NCBI GenBank assembly: GCA_003599885.1 | Contig: QZKW01000083.1 | Span: forward strand, 1 to 64,000 | DNA from: Desulfobacteraceae bacterium | GTDB lineage: Bacteria > Desulfobacterota > Desulfobacteria > Desulfobacterales > Desulfosalsimonadaceae | DNA length: 64,000 nucleotides | Direction of reading: 5' to 3' | Part shown: in pieces, positions 63,316 to 64,000 of the stretch | Position numbering within the stretch: position 1 is the stretch's first letter | Layout: each line of letters starts with the position of its first letter | Made by a program: the position numbers and the translations under genes | Notes under the pieces: generated by a model | What the model saw: the letters and a program-made list of their open reading frames with translations, nothing else | Told to the model about the DNA's origin: nothing | Databases searched by the model: none

Positions 63316-64000
63316 TTATCTGGATAAGGCAATGCCCTCATTTTCCAAAATAATCCGCCGGGATTTATAGAGTGCGCCAATGGCTTTCTTAAACGTTTTT
63401 TTGCTGACGCCGAACATTTCACTGATTTCTTCAGCGGAACTTTTGTCGGTCACTTCGATGAACCCGCCGTGAGCAGCGATCACCCGGATGATTTGTTCGG
63501 CCAGATCCGGCACCTTTTCATAACCGGGTTTTTGCAGGCACAGGTCTATTTTTCCGTCCGGCCTCACTTTTTTTACCCAGCCCTTTATTTTTTGCCCGGT
63601 CGCAAGCTCCTGAAAAATTTCCGTTTGATAAAGAACGCCCCATGCTTTTTGATCGATAATGGCCTTATATCCCAAATCGGTTTGATCCGCGATGATCAGG
63701 TCCACCGCCTGCCCTTCGTTTAAATCCGCTGATTGTTTTGAAATAAACTGTTCGAGCCTTGATGATGCAACAATCAGCTGGCTTTGTTCATCAATATAAA
63801 TATACACCAGATAGAAACGGCCTTTTTTCATGGGATGAATCTGCTCGCTGAAGGGGACCAGCAGATCCTTGGCCAGGCCCCAGTCCAGAAACGCGCCCAC
63901 ATCGTTTACATCCGCCACTTTGAGCCATGCAATGTCACCCGTCTGGGCATAGGGCTTCTGGGTTGTGGCGATGATGCGGTCTTCCGAATCAAAATAAATA
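63316..64000 (-). CDS. CvfB-like S1 RNA-binding protein (5' end outside the window)
   Basis: The frame runs off the window edge; 228 codons are seen. VNDVGAFLDWGLAKDLLVPF is the S1-like strand set typical of CvfB/YitL, followed by VYIYIDEQSQLIVASSRLEQ, then an S1-like segment ATGQKIKGWVKKVRPDGKIDL. A winged-helix end follows (SSAEEISEMFGVSKKTFKKA). These proteins bind RNA and affect virulence or translation in others. Partial, so the start is not visible. Confidence 0.85.
   Translation of the reverse strand, partial: IYFDSEDRIIATTQKPYAQTGDIAWLKVADVNDVGAFLDWGLAKDLLVPFSEQIHPMKKGRFYLVYIYIDEQSQLIVASSRLEQFISKQSADLNEGQAVDLIIADQTDLGYKAIIDQKAWGVLYQTEIFQELATGQKIKGWVKKVRPDGKIDLCLQKPGYEKVPDLAEQIIRVIAAHGGFIEVTDKSSAEEISEMFGVSKKTFKKAIGALYKSRRIILENEGIALSR

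Overview
The window looks like chromosomal DNA of an anaerobic or microaerotolerant deltaproteobacterium, most likely a sulfate-reducer-type Desulfobacterota. This is an inference from gene content: a PerR/rubrerythrin pair, Hsp33 next to a ferritin-like protein, HypA beside a polyferredoxin-like protein, a SahR-type ArsR-methyltransferase regulator in front of ahcY, and a crotonase resembling the BadI/MenB group with a BadH-like dehydrogenase tail behind it. I see no rRNA, tRNA or CRISPR array.

Layout. 1-690: the end of an IS21-like element, then a 5'-truncated radical SAM/SPASM gene. 841-11755 (minus strand): a surface-glycan or lipid cluster in two blocks. The first block is glycosyltransferase, glycerol-3-phosphate dehydrogenase-like oxidoreductase, two tandem alkaline-phosphatase-superfamily enzymes and a flippase-like membrane protein, ending in a beheaded sulfotransferase. 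The second is glycosyltransferase, radical SAM and methyltransferase, joined by 4-bp stop/start overlaps. A broken DUF4338 (DruA-like) gene lies between the blocks. The gap at 11756-12169 holds the decayed 3' end of a GMC oxidoreductase gene.

12170-31000: mostly housekeeping, stress and lipid genes. These include a membrane TPR protein, EVE, an SDR/SRPBCC pair, a lipid kinase, CrcB-DUF190, a decapeptide-repeat protein, a GNAT-fold lysyltransferase-like protein with a thioester-reductase-like SDR, a secreted MsrAB, a tandem universal stress protein, nitronate monooxygenase, a chalcone-isomerase-like protein and RecN. 31000-34800: a repeat-rich intergenic element, a distant acyl-ACP-reductase-like gene, an XRE regulator whose ribosome binding site lies in a hairpin, a strip of gene debris (RHS and SDR tails), and the BadI-like crotonase. 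34800-52980: DUF218, rubrerythrin, PerR with a readable operator, a sulfotransferase, TyrA (chorismate mutase fused to prephenate dehydrogenase), an RlhA-like U32 protein, a 1396-residue GGDEF/ATPase/HEAT protein, the ferritin-like/Hsp33 operon, sahR-ahcY with promoter and operator, and TetR, Fe-S protein and HypA.

53633-63000: the most unusual locus. A secreted protein of about 1684 residues joins a vanadium-haloperoxidase-like domain, a complete four-motif multicopper oxidase and three fibronectin III domains. Upstream of it lie a stand-alone receiver, a NarL-type response regulator and a MASE3-PAS-GAF histidine kinase. The window ends inside a CvfB-like S1 RNA-binding protein gene.
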